From assembly GCF_000612845.1 (NCBI RefSeq), contig NZ_CCAT010000045.1, positions 1-64,000 on the forward strand: 64,000 bases of DNA, in the 5' to 3' direction. Shown piece by piece: positions 54,875-64,000 of the stretch; positions within the stretch are counted from its first letter, which is position 1, and every line of letters starts with the position of its first letter. A program made the translations under genes and the position numbers. The stretch comes from Clostridium ihumii AP5 (GTDB lineage: Bacteria; Bacillota; Clostridia; Clostridiales; Clostridiaceae). Below the pieces are notes generated by a model. That model worked only from the letters and a program-made list of their open reading frames with translations. It was not told where the DNA came from and searched no databases.

Positions 54875-56125
54875 TTATATATTTTTTTCCCAAAACTCTT
54901 TTACATTAACTACTTCACTGTTAAGTCTTGAATGTTCTGCTGCAAATGCCATTATGTGACTTTCAACTGATGTTAGTGCTGATGTCTTAACTTGTCCATT
55001 TTCGCCTCTTATAATATTTATAAAGTTCTTCATAATCTCAGTGTCTCCTCCAAGATGTCCACTTTTAACTACTTCTGGTACTACTGTTTTCCATTCAGAT
55101 TCATTAAAGTTTTTAACTTCTATTATATTTTTCCCATCATGTGCTCTTACTTCTCCATGTGTAAACATAAGCTTTAATGTTCTATTACACTCATCAGTAA
55201 ATGCTGATAAATTAAATGTTGCCGTTATATTATTTTCAAACTCTAATATAGTTACCATATGATCCACTACATTATTATCACATTTATATACGCATCTTCC
55301 ATAAGGACCAGTTCTTAAAGCCTCTTCTAAATTTTCTTTTGTAGGTATTGGATGTACCACCGTTTTAAATATTGGTTTTTCACCTAAATAAAGTTTAACC
55401 GCTGAATATGGACACTGATTTTTAAAATTGCAATCTAAACATCTATCTGCCATTCCTTCTTTAAAACTCTTTGAATTCATATGTGAGAGATGTCCAAATG
55501 ATGCTATCTTTCTGCAATTACTTTCAGCAAACCATAACAATAAATCCATGTCATGACAACTCTTTGCTAAAATTAAAGGGCTTGTCTCATCACTATTTCT
55601 CCAATTTCCCCTTGTAAAACTATGTGCAAAGTGCCAATGTGCTATATTTTCATTATGTTGTATGTTTATAAGTTGTCCTAGTTCCTTTGAATCTATAATT
55701 TTTTTCAATTCACTAAAAAATGGTGTATATCTTAATACATGACATATCATAAAAACTTGATTACTATATTTTTTAGCAAGCTCTCCTAATTTAACTATAT
55801 GATCTAATTTATTACTCATAGGTTTTTCTAATAACACATGATAACCCTTTTCTAATGCAATCTTTGTTGGTTCATAATGTGATTCATCATTATTAGCTAT
55901 TATTATAGCATCACCTAATTTTTCACCTTCTAAAAGTTTTTCCCAAGTATCAAACACATTTTCGTCTTTTATATTATATTCCTCTTTAAATTGATTTCTT
56001 CTAGTTTCATTTGGTTCTGCTACTGCAACAAATTCAACAATTTCTGGATTTGCCTTTACATATGGAGCATATGCATACATTCCCCTTGCTCCAGCTCCTA
56101 TTAATGCTATTTTTATTTTCCCCAT
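54875..56125 (-). CDS. Gfo/Idh/MocA family oxidoreductase
   Basis: 416 residues. N-terminal NAD-binding IALIGAGARGMYAYAPY, the catalytic-lysine motif LLEKPMSNKLD and an active-site histidine segment in HIAHWHFAHSF-like context (ENIAHWHFAHSF). A Cys-rich segment DRCLDCNFKNQCPYSAVK is typical of a subgroup acting on sugars. It lies 30 bases after nagA, so both are probably in one operon for amino-sugar use. GAGGAGGT precedes the ATG. Confidence 0.88.
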   Translation of the reverse strand: MGKIKIALIGAGARGMYAYAPYVKANPEIVEFVAVAEPNETRRNQFKEEYNIKDENVFDTWEKLLEGEKLGDAIIIANNDESHYEPTKIALEKGYHVLLEKPMSNKLDHIVKLGELAKKYSNQVFMICHVLRYTPFFSELKKIIDSKELGQLINIQHNENIAHWHFAHSFTRGNWRNSDETSPLILAKSCHDMDLLLWFAESNCRKIASFGHLSHMNSKSFKEGMADRCLDCNFKNQCPYSAVKLYLGEKPIFKTVVHPIPTKENLEEALRTGPYGRCVYKCDNNVVDHMVTILEFENNITATFNLSAFTDECNRTLKLMFTHGEVRAHDGKNIIEVKNFNESEWKTVVPEVVKSGHLGGDTEIMKNFINIIRGENGQVKTSALTSVESHIMAFAAEHSRLNSEVVNVKEFWEKNI

Positions 56126-56155
56126 GTTAAATTACCTCCTCAAATTTAAACCTTA

Positions 56156-57262
56156 TTATTTTTCATAACATAAAATACCCTTACAATATGTTTTTAAAAC
56201 ATTTAAATTTTCATCTAGAATTACTATATCTGCATCTTTACCAAGATCTAAACTGCCTTTTTTATTATTTATTTTCATTCTTATTGATGCATTTGTACTT
56301 GTCATTAAAACTGCTTCTTCCAATGAACAATTTGTATACTCTATAATATTTTTAAATGCTTCATTCATAGAAAGTATACTTCCACCTAAGTTTCCATTTT
56401 TTAATCTAGCTGAATTTCCTTTTTTTATTACATCTAAAGGTCCAAGTTTGTAAACACCATCATCTAACCCTTTTGCCCTCATAGAATCTGTTATTAATAT
56501 AATTTTATTTACTCCTTTTAATTTAACTGTTTCTCTTATAACACTTCTATCAACATGAATTCCATCGGCTATAAGTTCTATCATAATGTTATCAAAATAT
56601 AAACCTGCATTTACTATTCCAGGTGTTCTATGATGATACCCACTACAAGCATTATAAAAATGAGTAATGTTTAAATCTCTTATACTTAGTGCCTCTTCTA
56701 TTTCTTTAAAATTAGCATTACTGTGTCCAATAGATGATATTATTCCTTTTTGCTTTAAATATTTAGTAAACCTTAAATCCTTATCATTTTCTATTGCATA
56801 AGTTACTATCTTTATATCATCACTGTTTTCTTCAAAATTTTTGAATTGTTCTATACTTGGATTTTTTAAATATTTTATATCTTGAGCTCCATTAAATTTT
56901 TCATTTAAAAAAGGACCTTCTAAATGTACACCTAAAACTTCAGCACCAATTGTATTATTTTTTTTTATATATTCTTCAATATTTCTTAATGCTTTAATTA
57001 TATTATCTGTTCTTTCTGTTACTGTTGTTGGATAAAAACTAGTTGTCCCCTCTTTTAAAATTTCATAACTCCATTTTTTTATTCCATCAAGACTCCCATC
57101 CATAGTATCTATGTTATATCCACCATGAGTATGAATATCTATAAATCCAGGAATAGCAATACAATTTTTAGGTATTTCTATTTTTTCTCCATATTTACTT
57201 ATAGCTCCATACTTAGTATATATACATCCTCTTCTTATAACGTTTCCCAAACTTCTTGCCAC
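56156..57262 (-). CDS. nagA: N-acetylglucosamine-6-phosphate deacetylase
   Basis: 368 residues from the GTG at 57262; a TTG at 57250 has a better spaced AGGGTGG and is as likely. Metal-binding PGFIDIHTHGGYNIDTMDG, GVHLEGPFLNEKFNGAQ with the catalytic Glu, ISSIGHSNANF, THFYNACSGYHHRTPG and ITDSMRAKGL are all NagA hallmarks. Removes the acetyl group from GlcNAc-6-P. No nagB beside it. Forms a likely two-gene unit with the Gfo/Idh oxidoreductase. Confidence 0.9.
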   Translation of the reverse strand: MARSLGNVIRRGCIYTKYGAISKYGEKIEIPKNCIAIPGFIDIHTHGGYNIDTMDGSLDGIKKWSYEILKEGTTSFYPTTVTERTDNIIKALRNIEEYIKKNNTIGAEVLGVHLEGPFLNEKFNGAQDIKYLKNPSIEQFKNFEENSDDIKIVTYAIENDKDLRFTKYLKQKGIISSIGHSNANFKEIEEALSIRDLNITHFYNACSGYHHRTPGIVNAGLYFDNIMIELIADGIHVDRSVIRETVKLKGVNKIILITDSMRAKGLDDGVYKLGPLDVIKKGNSARLKNGNLGGSILSMNEAFKNIIEYTNCSLEEAVLMTSTNASIRMKINNKKGSLDLGKDADIVILDENLNVLKTYCKGILCYEK

Positions 57263-57348
57263 CCTTCAAATAAGTGATTATTCTTAAAATTCACTACAAA
57301 CCTTATGTTTATTTCTTTTTCCAATGTCGAACTTTGCGTATTTTCATT

Positions 57349-58455
57349 TTACTTTAAAGAAAATTTTAAATACAGTTTAGAATTTTTAATGTTTTCCATT
57401 TCTATATCTATTTCTTTTCTCCAACTTTCCACTTCCTTATATTTTACATTATTAATCTTTGTACTTACATATAATTCTCTTTTAAGATTAACCATACTTT
57501 CATCATAATCTTTTTTTTCTATCATATTGTACACATACTCTATGGCATCTTTACTATACATTCTACAAAGTTGAGATGCTAAAATACTTCTTATATCAAA
57601 ATGCTCTTCTTCTTTTAAAATATTAAAGCATAATTTTTCAGCAAAAGGAGTTTTTATCCTATCGAATACCATAGTTAAATAAACTCTTATATCATAACTA
57701 GAATCAAAATATATTTTATTAACTTCTTCTATAACTTTATCACTATCCATTTTTGCAAGAGCTCTACCTACACTTTCATTTACTAAATAATTGTCTTCGT
57801 CTAGCTGACTTATTAAAAAATTTATAAGTTTTTCATCTTTTAATTCACTTAATAATTCAATCAAATAAAATTTATAATATTGGCTTTTACATTTATTTAT
57901 TTGTCTTTTTATAAAATTATAATCTAAATCCGTTCTAAGTCTTAATTCATTTACAATATACATTCCATAATTTAAATCAAAATCATTAATTTTCTTTTTC
58001 TCATTTTCAACATGCTTTTTTAGCATTTTTAAAAGATCATTTGTTGAACTTTCTCTAATTCCCCTTAAAAAATTTACATATTTAAAAATATCAAAATTCT
58101 TTAATTCCTCTCTTTTTAAAAATGCATTAATTATTTCATCATAAAATTCCTCTATTACATCTAATCCATTAGTAATCATAAGTGATGCTACGTTTATATT
58201 AAAGATCTCATCATCTCTTCCAAAGTTCAATAACTTTTTCCATCCATCCTTACTTATATTTAAATTTTCACAATTTCTAATAATATAACTTCGTTCAAAT
58301 TGATCTTCATATTTTCTTATACTTTCTATAACACACTCTGTAACTTCTTTGTCTTTTGAAAAACTTTCATTAAAATACCCTATAGCCGATGATCTTATTA
58401 TAAAATCTTGTGAAGTTATATTTTCTTTAACTATAGAATCTTTATCTTTTTGCAT
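57349..58455 (-). CDS. HEAT-repeat-like hypothetical protein
   Basis: 368 residues from the ATG at 58455 (GGGG about nine bases upstream; an ATG three codons earlier is too close). Entirely helical in look, with repeated 30-40 residue blocks of the form SSAIGYFNE, LINFLISQLDEDNYLVNESVGRALAKM and RSILASQLCRMYS, typical of HEAT or ARM solenoids that bind proteins. No signal peptide. Followed at some distance by nagA on the same strand. Function unknown. Confidence 0.65.
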   Translation of the reverse strand: MQKDKDSIVKENITSQDFIIRSSAIGYFNESFSKDKEVTECVIESIRKYEDQFERSYIIRNCENLNISKDGWKKLLNFGRDDEIFNINVASLMITNGLDVIEEFYDEIINAFLKREELKNFDIFKYVNFLRGIRESSTNDLLKMLKKHVENEKKKINDFDLNYGMYIVNELRLRTDLDYNFIKRQINKCKSQYYKFYLIELLSELKDEKLINFLISQLDEDNYLVNESVGRALAKMDSDKVIEEVNKIYFDSSYDIRVYLTMVFDRIKTPFAEKLCFNILKEEEHFDIRSILASQLCRMYSKDAIEYVYNMIEKKDYDESMVNLKRELYVSTKINNVKYKEVESWRKEIDIEMENIKNSKLYLKFSLK

Positions 58456-58558
58456 TTCTCTCATCCCCTTTTATTGATTACTTTTAAATCAATTATTAAA
58501 TCAATTATATGTGATAATTATTAATTTTTAATTAAGTGTAACATTAAAAATTATATTT

Positions 58559-59025
58559 CTATAGGGTTCCAAACTCAAATTTAAAATAATAGTTTTATCA
58601 AATGATACTACTAATAATCTTATAGTTCATTCTATTATAATGTTTGGAACCAATTAACAATGATGAATTATTAATAATAATGATAAATATCACCGGGGAT
58701 TGAAATCCCCGCTACAATGTTTTATTTGTACTTCAAATAAAATTAATATAATACTTATCCATAAAAAGTTCATTTTGGAGAATAAATTCCCCATTACAAT
58801 ATCCTTACTAACCATAGTTTTCATAGTAAATATAACTATTACTTTTAATATTTTACAAAATTTAGTTTTTATATAATCCTTAAATAATTTGTTCTACAAA
58901 TTATTTTAAAATCTATTAAAAAAACTGAGCTTTCAGTTTTATCCTTCATTGTTAATTGTTCATCGTTAATTGTTAATTTTTGTACAACACTTTAAATTTC
59001 TCTTTCTCAACTAAATTAAGATTAG
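58559..59025 (+). repeat. Dispersed MITE-like repeat, copy I (long variant)
   Basis: Starts CTATAGGGTTCCAAACTC and ends near CTTTCTCAACTAAATTAAG. Contains the GGGGATT-GA-AATCCCC hairpin (58696-58711 region) and TTTTATTTGTACTTCAAATA shared with copy J, plus the common TTTTATCCTTCATTGTTAAT and TGTTCATCGTTAATTGTTAA blocks. It is the longest copy. Confidence 0.8.
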
Positions 59026-59276
59026 TTTGCAGTATATATTAAAATTGGATTTCCAAATTTTAAAATGATTTTCTACTATATTTTAAATTTAGTTTAAAAA
59101 TATTTTTCTTACGTTTTTAAAATTTTCTTTAAATTGCAAAGTATGATTTTAAAATTCTTGATTTTATCATTAAATTAATATATCATTAAATTAATAATTT
59201 TAAATATTTATTAATCGTAATGTGCTTATTTAATGGAATAAGTATAAATTTATCTTTACGTTTGGAGGAGATTGTT

Positions 59277-60353
59277 TTGAAACAAGGAAGACTTAATAAC
59301 GTTTTAGAAGGCATGAAAGAAAGAGGAATTCCTCAATTATTAATTTCTGATCCTGCTGCTATATTTTACTTAACTGGAAGATGGATTCATCCTGGTGAAA
59401 GATTATTAGCATTATACATAAATATAAATGGAAATAACAAATTATTTATTAACGAATTATTCCCAGTACACGAAGATTTAGGTGTTGAAAAAGTTTGGTT
59501 TACTGATAATGATGACGGTGTTTCTATAATATGTGATAACATCGAAAAAGATAAAACTATTGGTGTTGACAAAAACTGGCCAGCTAGATTCTTACTAAGA
59601 CTTATGGAATTAAAAGGTGACACTAACGTTGTTAATGGTTCTATAATAGTAGATAGATGTAGAATGTTTAAAGATGAAGCTGAAAAAGATTTTATGAGAA
59701 CTTCATCTCATCTTAATGACCTTGCAATGGAACAAATCCAAAAATTTGTTAAAGAAGGTTTATCTGAAAAGCAAATGGCTCAAAAGCTATCTGAAATATA
59801 TGAATCTCTTGGTTGTGAAGGATTTTCATTTGAACCTATAATAGCTTATGGTGCAAATGGAGCTGACCCACATCATGGTAATGATGGCTCAATGGTTAAA
59901 GAAGGAGACTCTGTAATCATTGATATGGGTTGTGTTAAAGATTCATACTGCTCTGATATGACAAGAACAGTATTCTATAAATCTGTTCCTGAACATTCTA
60001 AAGAAGTTTTTGAAACAGTTCTTGAAGCTAACAAAAGAGCTATATCTATAGTGAAACCAGGTGTTAGATTCTGTGATATAGATAAAGCTGCTAGAGATTA
60101 TATTGAATCTAAAGGCTACGGAAAATACTTCACTCACAGAACTGGACACTCAATAGGACTTGAAGTTCATGATCTTGGAGACGTATCAGCTGTAAATACT
60201 GAAGAAGTTAAACCTGGAATGATATTCTCAATAGAACCTGGTATATACATACCTGGAGAAGTTGGTGTAAGAATAGAAGACTTAGTTTTAGTTACTGAAG
60301 ATGGCTGTGAAGTGTTAAACAAATATAATAAAGAATTAGTTGTTATAGAATAG
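59277..60353 (+). CDS. M24 family Xaa-Pro peptidase
   Basis: 358 residues from the TTG at 59277, chosen because GGAGGAG is six bases upstream; the ATG at 59220 has no binding site. N-terminal creatinase-like domain (DPAAIFYLTGRWIHPGERL) then the pita-bread fold with metal ligands: IDMGCVKDSYCSDMTR (two Asp), TGHSIGLEVHD (His), FSIEPGIYIPG (Glu) and GVRIEDLVLVTEDG (Glu). Releases N-terminal residues before proline or splits Xaa-Pro dipeptides (PepQ type). Single gene with own terminator. Confidence 0.92.
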   Translation: MKQGRLNNVLEGMKERGIPQLLISDPAAIFYLTGRWIHPGERLLALYININGNNKLFINELFPVHEDLGVEKVWFTDNDDGVSIICDNIEKDKTIGVDKNWPARFLLRLMELKGDTNVVNGSIIVDRCRMFKDEAEKDFMRTSSHLNDLAMEQIQKFVKEGLSEKQMAQKLSEIYESLGCEGFSFEPIIAYGANGADPHHGNDGSMVKEGDSVIIDMGCVKDSYCSDMTRTVFYKSVPEHSKEVFETVLEANKRAISIVKPGVRFCDIDKAARDYIESKGYGKYFTHRTGHSIGLEVHDLGDVSAVNTEEVKPGMIFSIEPGIYIPGEVGVRIEDLVLVTEDGCEVLNKYNKELVVIE

Positions 60354-60358
60354 CATTT

Positions 60359-60392
60359 TAAGAGTATAGATTTAAAAATCTATACTCTTTTT
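60359..60392. terminator. Bidirectional terminator peptidase / methyltransferase
   Basis: AAGAGTATAGATT pairs with AATCTATACTCTT, flanked by T-runs between convergent genes. Confidence 0.9.
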
Positions 60393-60396
60393 TTAT

Positions 60397-61293
60397 TTAT
60401 GCTTCTTTTCTATTTAATATACTTTTATTTTTAAGTGATGCTTCATATAAAATTATTGTTGTTGCCACTCCAACATTTAATGAATCACACTCTCCAAGCA
60501 TAGGTATTGATACACCAGTATATTTTGTATCATACCACTCTCTAGATATTCCATATTTTTCACTTCCCATAACAATAGCAACTCTATTATCATATTTAAG
60601 TTCATAATATTCCTTTTCTGCTCTTGTGTCTGTTAAAACAACTTGAAATTTATTTTTATCAAGCCATTTTTTTGTTTCTTCAAATGTACTATCAATAATT
60701 TTCATGCTTAAACATGATCCCATACTACTTCTTATAAGTTTTGGATGATTCATCCTAGTTTTTCTATTATTAATTATTATAGCATCTATATTAGTTGCAT
60801 CTGCTGAACGAATAATTGTTCCTACATTGCCTGGAATTTCAAGACCATCTAATACAATTACAAGATTATTTCTTTTTAAATTTATATCATCAAATGTCTT
60901 ATTAGGCATATAACATACTGCTAACAATCCCTGTGGATTTCCTTTTTCGCTAATGGATAAAAATACTTTTTTTGATACAACAAAAACTTCCTCTGCTATA
61001 TTAATACATTTGTGTAATATTTCTTGTGCTTCTATTGTATGAATATCTTCTATACAAAAAATAAAATATTTTATTTTAATATTATTTTTTAGTATTAAAT
61101 CTAAACCCCATATTCCTTCTAAAACAGCTAACTTTTCTGGATTAGGCTTTGTATTATTATTTAAATTATTAATTTTCTTTATTACTCCATGTTGCTTTCC
61201 TGCAAATATAACTTTGCTTTTATATCTATCTAAAACTATTTTTTCTTTTTCTTCTAATGTGTATTTATTTAAATCTTCAAACTTATATTCCAT
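60397..61293 (-). CDS. TrmH/SpoU-family RNA methyltransferase
   Basis: 298 residues. Short N-terminal RNA-binding domain, then the SPOUT knot: LDGLEIPGNVGTIIRSADA (motif 1), IVMGSEKYGIS (motif 2) and IPMLGECDSLNVGVATTIIL (motif 3). Methylates a ribose 2'-OH in tRNA or rRNA. AAAGGAG precedes the ATG. Length and N-terminal domain fit the RlmB/TsnR-like group, but the exact target base cannot be told from sequence. Confidence 0.9.
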   Translation of the reverse strand: MEYKFEDLNKYTLEEKEKIVLDRYKSKVIFAGKQHGVIKKINNLNNNTKPNPEKLAVLEGIWGLDLILKNNIKIKYFIFCIEDIHTIEAQEILHKCINIAEEVFVVSKKVFLSISEKGNPQGLLAVCYMPNKTFDDINLKRNNLVIVLDGLEIPGNVGTIIRSADATNIDAIIINNRKTRMNHPKLIRSSMGSCLSMKIIDSTFEETKKWLDKNKFQVVLTDTRAEKEYYELKYDNRVAIVMGSEKYGISREWYDTKYTGVSIPMLGECDSLNVGVATTIILYEASLKNKSILNRKEA

Positions 61294-61657
61294 TTTATGC
61301 TCCTTTTAGCTAATTAATCTGAACTTTATTATACAAATTTATGTCTAAATTTTCTGTCATTTAGTGGCGATTAATATTGATTTTTTACGATAAAATCCTA
61401 CATTATAGATATTTTTTTCTTTATATTATATTTGATTTTAAGCTTAATCATATTTATTTAAAAATGTGATTTAATATTTATATATTTCATCACTAATCAT
61501 CAATATTTAAAATATCTATTTATTAAAACTACAATGTGAATAACTTAAAAGTTTAACCTTAAATTTATATATTTTATTACTTTTAAAAGTTCTAATATGA
61601 TATTATTTTATTGTAGAAACTATAGATTTCTATAAATTATTTTTTGGAGGAAAATAA
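61294..61657. other. Intergenic between divergent genes
   Basis: About 360 bases of AT-rich sequence holding the promoters of the methyltransferase gene and the hypothetical gene at 61658. A short piece (ACAATGTGAATAACTTAAAAG, about 61,530) resembles the end of the dispersed repeat. Nothing else recognised. Confidence 0.4.
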
Positions 61658-62329
61658 ATGAATATAGCTTTATATACTGGTTTAGTAGAACATGTTATTG
61701 CAATAAATTGTAATACTGTTCTTTGCTTTAAAGAATTATTATGTATACTAGAAAAAAAAGGATATTTAAATAAAAATAAAAGTTCTAATGATTATCTTGA
61801 TGAATTTTCTAGCTATGGCGAGAACACTTGTATTACCATTAATTTATATGATGCTATAGAAATAAACTCAATTAACTATTATAAAAACAATAGTTATCAT
61901 ATAGTTTCCTGGAATGAATTTCTCGATGAATCTAATGAATTGTTATTAGATTTTAATGAAATTTTAAAATTTCCAATTGGTTCAAAATTTCATGTATATG
62001 ACAATTCTTGTGATGAAAAATTTAATTTGCTAGATTTTGATGTTTATTGGGATAAAGATAATGCTAATTCAAATCATAAAATATTGAAATGTAACGATAA
62101 TGAAGTTCCCCTTGGAACTTATATTGTACAGTGCAAATTTTCACAAGTTCCTTGTTTTATTAATGATATATTCAATTTTAATGTCGGAAGTATATTTAAA
62201 AAATCTAATTCATTAGATATTTTTGAACTTCAAGAAAGAGATGGAATTAAAATTCTTACTTTAGATGGGGAATATATAAATTTAGATGAAAATATATTTA
62301 AATCTACTTTCAAATATATTGAAATTTAA
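61658..62329 (+). CDS. Hypothetical cytoplasmic protein
   Basis: 223 residues, TTTGGAGGA ideally before the ATG. No signal peptide or helix. Two similar-looking halves with many Tyr, Asn and Asp residues and scattered Cys (NCNTVLCF, GENTCITIN, DNSCDEKF, VQCKFSQVPCF). No family recognised. Single gene with its own terminator; convergent with the histidine kinase. Confidence 0.65.
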   Translation: MNIALYTGLVEHVIAINCNTVLCFKELLCILEKKGYLNKNKSSNDYLDEFSSYGENTCITINLYDAIEINSINYYKNNSYHIVSWNEFLDESNELLLDFNEILKFPIGSKFHVYDNSCDEKFNLLDFDVYWDKDNANSNHKILKCNDNEVPLGTYIVQCKFSQVPCFINDIFNFNVGSIFKKSNSLDIFELQERDGIKILTLDGEYINLDENIFKSTFKYIEI

Positions 62330-62335
62330 TTTAAT

Positions 62336-62376
62336 GAATAAAAATAAAGATAGTTACAAGACTATCTTTATTTTAT
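62336..62376. terminator. Bidirectional terminator
   Basis: ATAAAAATAAAGATAGT pairs with ACTATCTTTATTTTAT between convergent genes. Confidence 0.85.
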
Positions 62377-62379
62377 GTT

Positions 62380-64000
62380 TTATTCTGCTATTTTAAATTT
62401 TATTTGAACTTTAAACATATCTCCATCAATTTTTACATTAAACTTTCCATTTTGAATTTCAACTAAGCTCTTAGCTATTGCAATACCTAATCCTGAACCT
62501 TCTGTACTTCTAGCCTCATCCCCTCTTTTAAATCTCTCCATTATTTCTTCTGATTTAAAATTTAATTCATATTTAGATATGTTTTTCACAGTAATAATTG
62601 CTATGTTATTTTCTACTATTAAATCTATAAAAACTCTAGTATTTTCTAGCGAATATTTAATTGCATTTCCTATTATATTTTCAAAAACTCTCCAAAGTTT
62701 TTTGCCATCAGCTATAATATATGTTTTTTCTTTTGGGAAAATTGTTTTAAAGTTTAATTTTGATTTTTTTATCTTTTCATCTAATTCTGCTAAACTTTGA
62801 TTTAACAACTCACTAACTTCTACTTTTTCTAAACTTAATTCTACATTTCCACTATTAGCTTTTGATATTTCAAATAAATCTTGTATTAGAACTTTTAATC
62901 TTTGAGATTTTTTATCTAAAATTAATATATAATCTTGTACATATTCAGGTGTTAACTTTTCTTTTTTTAATATATCTACATAATTAATAATAGATGTTAA
63001 TGGTGTTTTTAAATCATGTGATACATTAGTTATAAGTTCAGCTTTCATTCTTTCACTTTTCACTTCATTTTCTATAGCTTTTTTTAATCCTTCACCAATA
63101 TTATTAATATTTGATGCTAACTCTAAAAACTCATTAAACTCCGCCAAATCAAATTTATAATTTAAATTTCCATTAGCAATTTCCTTAGTACCTACTGTTA
63201 TTTTCTTTATACTTAATGCCTGTTTTGTAAAATATACATAAATATAAGCTTCGCATATAAATCCTATTAATCCTAGAAATAAAATGGATAATATATTGCC
63301 ATTATGCATGGATAGTATACTTATAATACCTGCAATACATTCTATAATTAATATTATTATAAATATTAAATTTATTTTTTTACCAAATGAAAATTTTTCA
63401 GAAACAGTTCTAAAGTATATTATTAAATCCCATGTATAACTTGCTTTTAAAAAATCTACTTTATTTTCTAAATTTCTAAAATGATAAATCATGCTAGATA
63501 TAATTAATAATATTATTGCTATACTAAAAATACTTACAATAATCAAACCAAAATTAGCTATAATCCCTAAACAAAATAAAATTAAAATGCATCTAATTTC
63601 TAATTTTATTTTATTTATCTTATAAAACATTTCCTTTAAATTATCCTTGCATAAAAGTTTATCTTCTTCAATTTTCTCTTTCTTCATTATTGTACATAAT
63701 ATTATTAGAGAAATTACAAAAACGAAAATAATTATTTGATTATTTCTAGTATTGATTTTATAATTATTATACATTTCATATATTTGATCATTTTCCTCTA
63801 TAGGGTTAATTACAACTAATTCTAAATTGTAATTTTGAAAATCATTTGAATTTATATTTAGCTTATTTCCTTCTTCATCAACTCCAACTAAATTATTTCC
63901 ATAATTTTTAACATATAATAAACCACTATTTTCATATGCTGTTCTGAATGCTTCTAGGTCTTTATAGTCAGTATTACTAAATTTACTTTTTGTTGTCTTT
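62380..64000 (-). CDS. Sensor histidine kinase, 5' end outside window
   Basis: The frame is open from the right edge (64000) to the stop at 62380, giving at least 539 residues; an internal ATG at 63774 is not the real start because the frame continues upstream with coherent sequence (YKDLEAFRTAYENSGLLYV, LELVVINPIEEND). That part looks like the end of an extracellular sensor domain. Several membrane helices follow, then a HAMP-like linker, the H-box VSHDLKTPLTSIINYVDIL, an N-box (FENIIGNAIKYSLEN) and the G-box GSGLGIAIAKSLVE. A partner response regulator is expected to the right, outside the window. The signal is unknown. Confidence 0.9.
   Translation of the reverse strand, partial: KTTKSKFSNTDYKDLEAFRTAYENSGLLYVKNYGNNLVGVDEEGNKLNINSNDFQNYNLELVVINPIEENDQIYEMYNNYKINTRNNQIIIFVFVISLIILCTIMKKEKIEEDKLLCKDNLKEMFYKINKIKLEIRCILILFCLGIIANFGLIIVSIFSIAIILLIISSMIYHFRNLENKVDFLKASYTWDLIIYFRTVSEKFSFGKKINLIFIIILIIECIAGIISILSMHNGNILSILFLGLIGFICEAYIYVYFTKQALSIKKITVGTKEIANGNLNYKFDLAEFNEFLELASNINNIGEGLKKAIENEVKSERMKAELITNVSHDLKTPLTSIINYVDILKKEKLTPEYVQDYILILDKKSQRLKVLIQDLFEISKANSGNVELSLEKVEVSELLNQSLAELDEKIKKSKLNFKTIFPKEKTYIIADGKKLWRVFENIIGNAIKYSLENTRVFIDLIVENNIAIITVKNISKYELNFKSEEIMERFKRGDEARSTEGSGLGIAIAKSLVEIQNGKFNVKIDGDMFKVQIKFKIAE

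Noticed and set aside
8391-59025. The dispersed repeats as CRISPR arrays
   Set aside because: Copies are hundreds of bases long, kilobases apart and have inverted ends; no short direct repeats with unique spacers are present and no cas genes occur.
63774-63774. ATG at 63774 as start of the histidine kinase
   Set aside because: The frame is open all the way to the window edge with protein-like sequence and there is no good ribosome binding site at this ATG.

Overview
The window is very AT-rich, with strong AGGAGG-type ribosome binding sites, short intergenic gaps and many hairpin-plus-U-run terminators. Together with the gene set (hcp, gapN, ldh with Rex-like sites, bioB-bioD-bioA under a BirA-type operator, ATP-type pckA, an Opp-type transporter) this points to a Clostridium sensu stricto species; I cannot fix the species. 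Nothing looks like phage or conjugative DNA. The first ~80 bases hold a minus-strand promoter and leader of the kind that precedes clostridial rRNA operons, so an rrn operon probably lies just left of base 1.

Layout. 1-15,000: rrn promoter, cysS, small membrane and coiled-coil proteins, gapN, plsC, a ComEC-like metallo-hydrolase, uppP, a transglutaminase-like protein, pckA and a HIT protein. 15,500-22,100 (minus): an oligopeptide/nickel-type ABC importer with a nucleoside hydrolase as last gene. 22,800-31,430 (minus): the main discovery region, described below. 31,650-35,970 (minus): ldh, a LysR regulator and dsdA. 36,200-37,640 (plus): a protein with an HslV/proteasome-like N-terminus plus an overlapping 46-codon gene. 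38,000-48,500: hcp, a DnaD-domain protein, the biotin operon and a chemotaxis receptor. 49,000-64,000: amidohydrolase, patatin, SulP transporter, a short cis-prenyltransferase, Gfo/Idh, nagA, a HEAT-like protein, an M24 peptidase, a TrmH/SpoU methyltransferase and a histidine kinase running off the right edge.

The locus at 25,002-31,432 encodes, in transcription order, a thioredoxin-like protein, a DUF318/ArsP-like permease, a lipoprotein ending in Cys-Cys, a Cys-rich substrate-binding lipoprotein, a second substrate-binding protein, an ABC permease, an ABC ATPase, a MerB (organomercurial lyase)-like protein and a DsrE-like protein. Four of these genes look broken, but each is interrupted only by one in-frame TGA, each continues in frame at full family length, and each has a hairpin 9-17 nt downstream that fits a bacterial SECIS. 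I read all four TGAs as selenocysteine: Cys-Ala-Sec-Cys in the thioredoxin-like protein, Cys-Sec in the substrate-binding protein and in the MerB-like lyase, and Ile-Sec-Ala-Glu in the permease. The set matches what I remember as the selenocysteine-assisted organometal (SAO) system of NCBI protein-family naming (saoT, E, C, B, P, A, L, D); those names are from memory, not a lookup. The likely job is uptake, carbon-metal bond cleavage and export of an organometal(loid). The next two genes (22,841-24,782) encode a double-cubane-cluster-type reductase and its ATPase activator in a separate transcription unit.

About ten full or partial copies of a 300-370 bp dispersed repeat with imperfect inverted ends (TATAGGGTTCCAAGTT / AACTTGGAACCCTATA) fill most long intergenic gaps. 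They have no coding capacity and behave like a MITE family.
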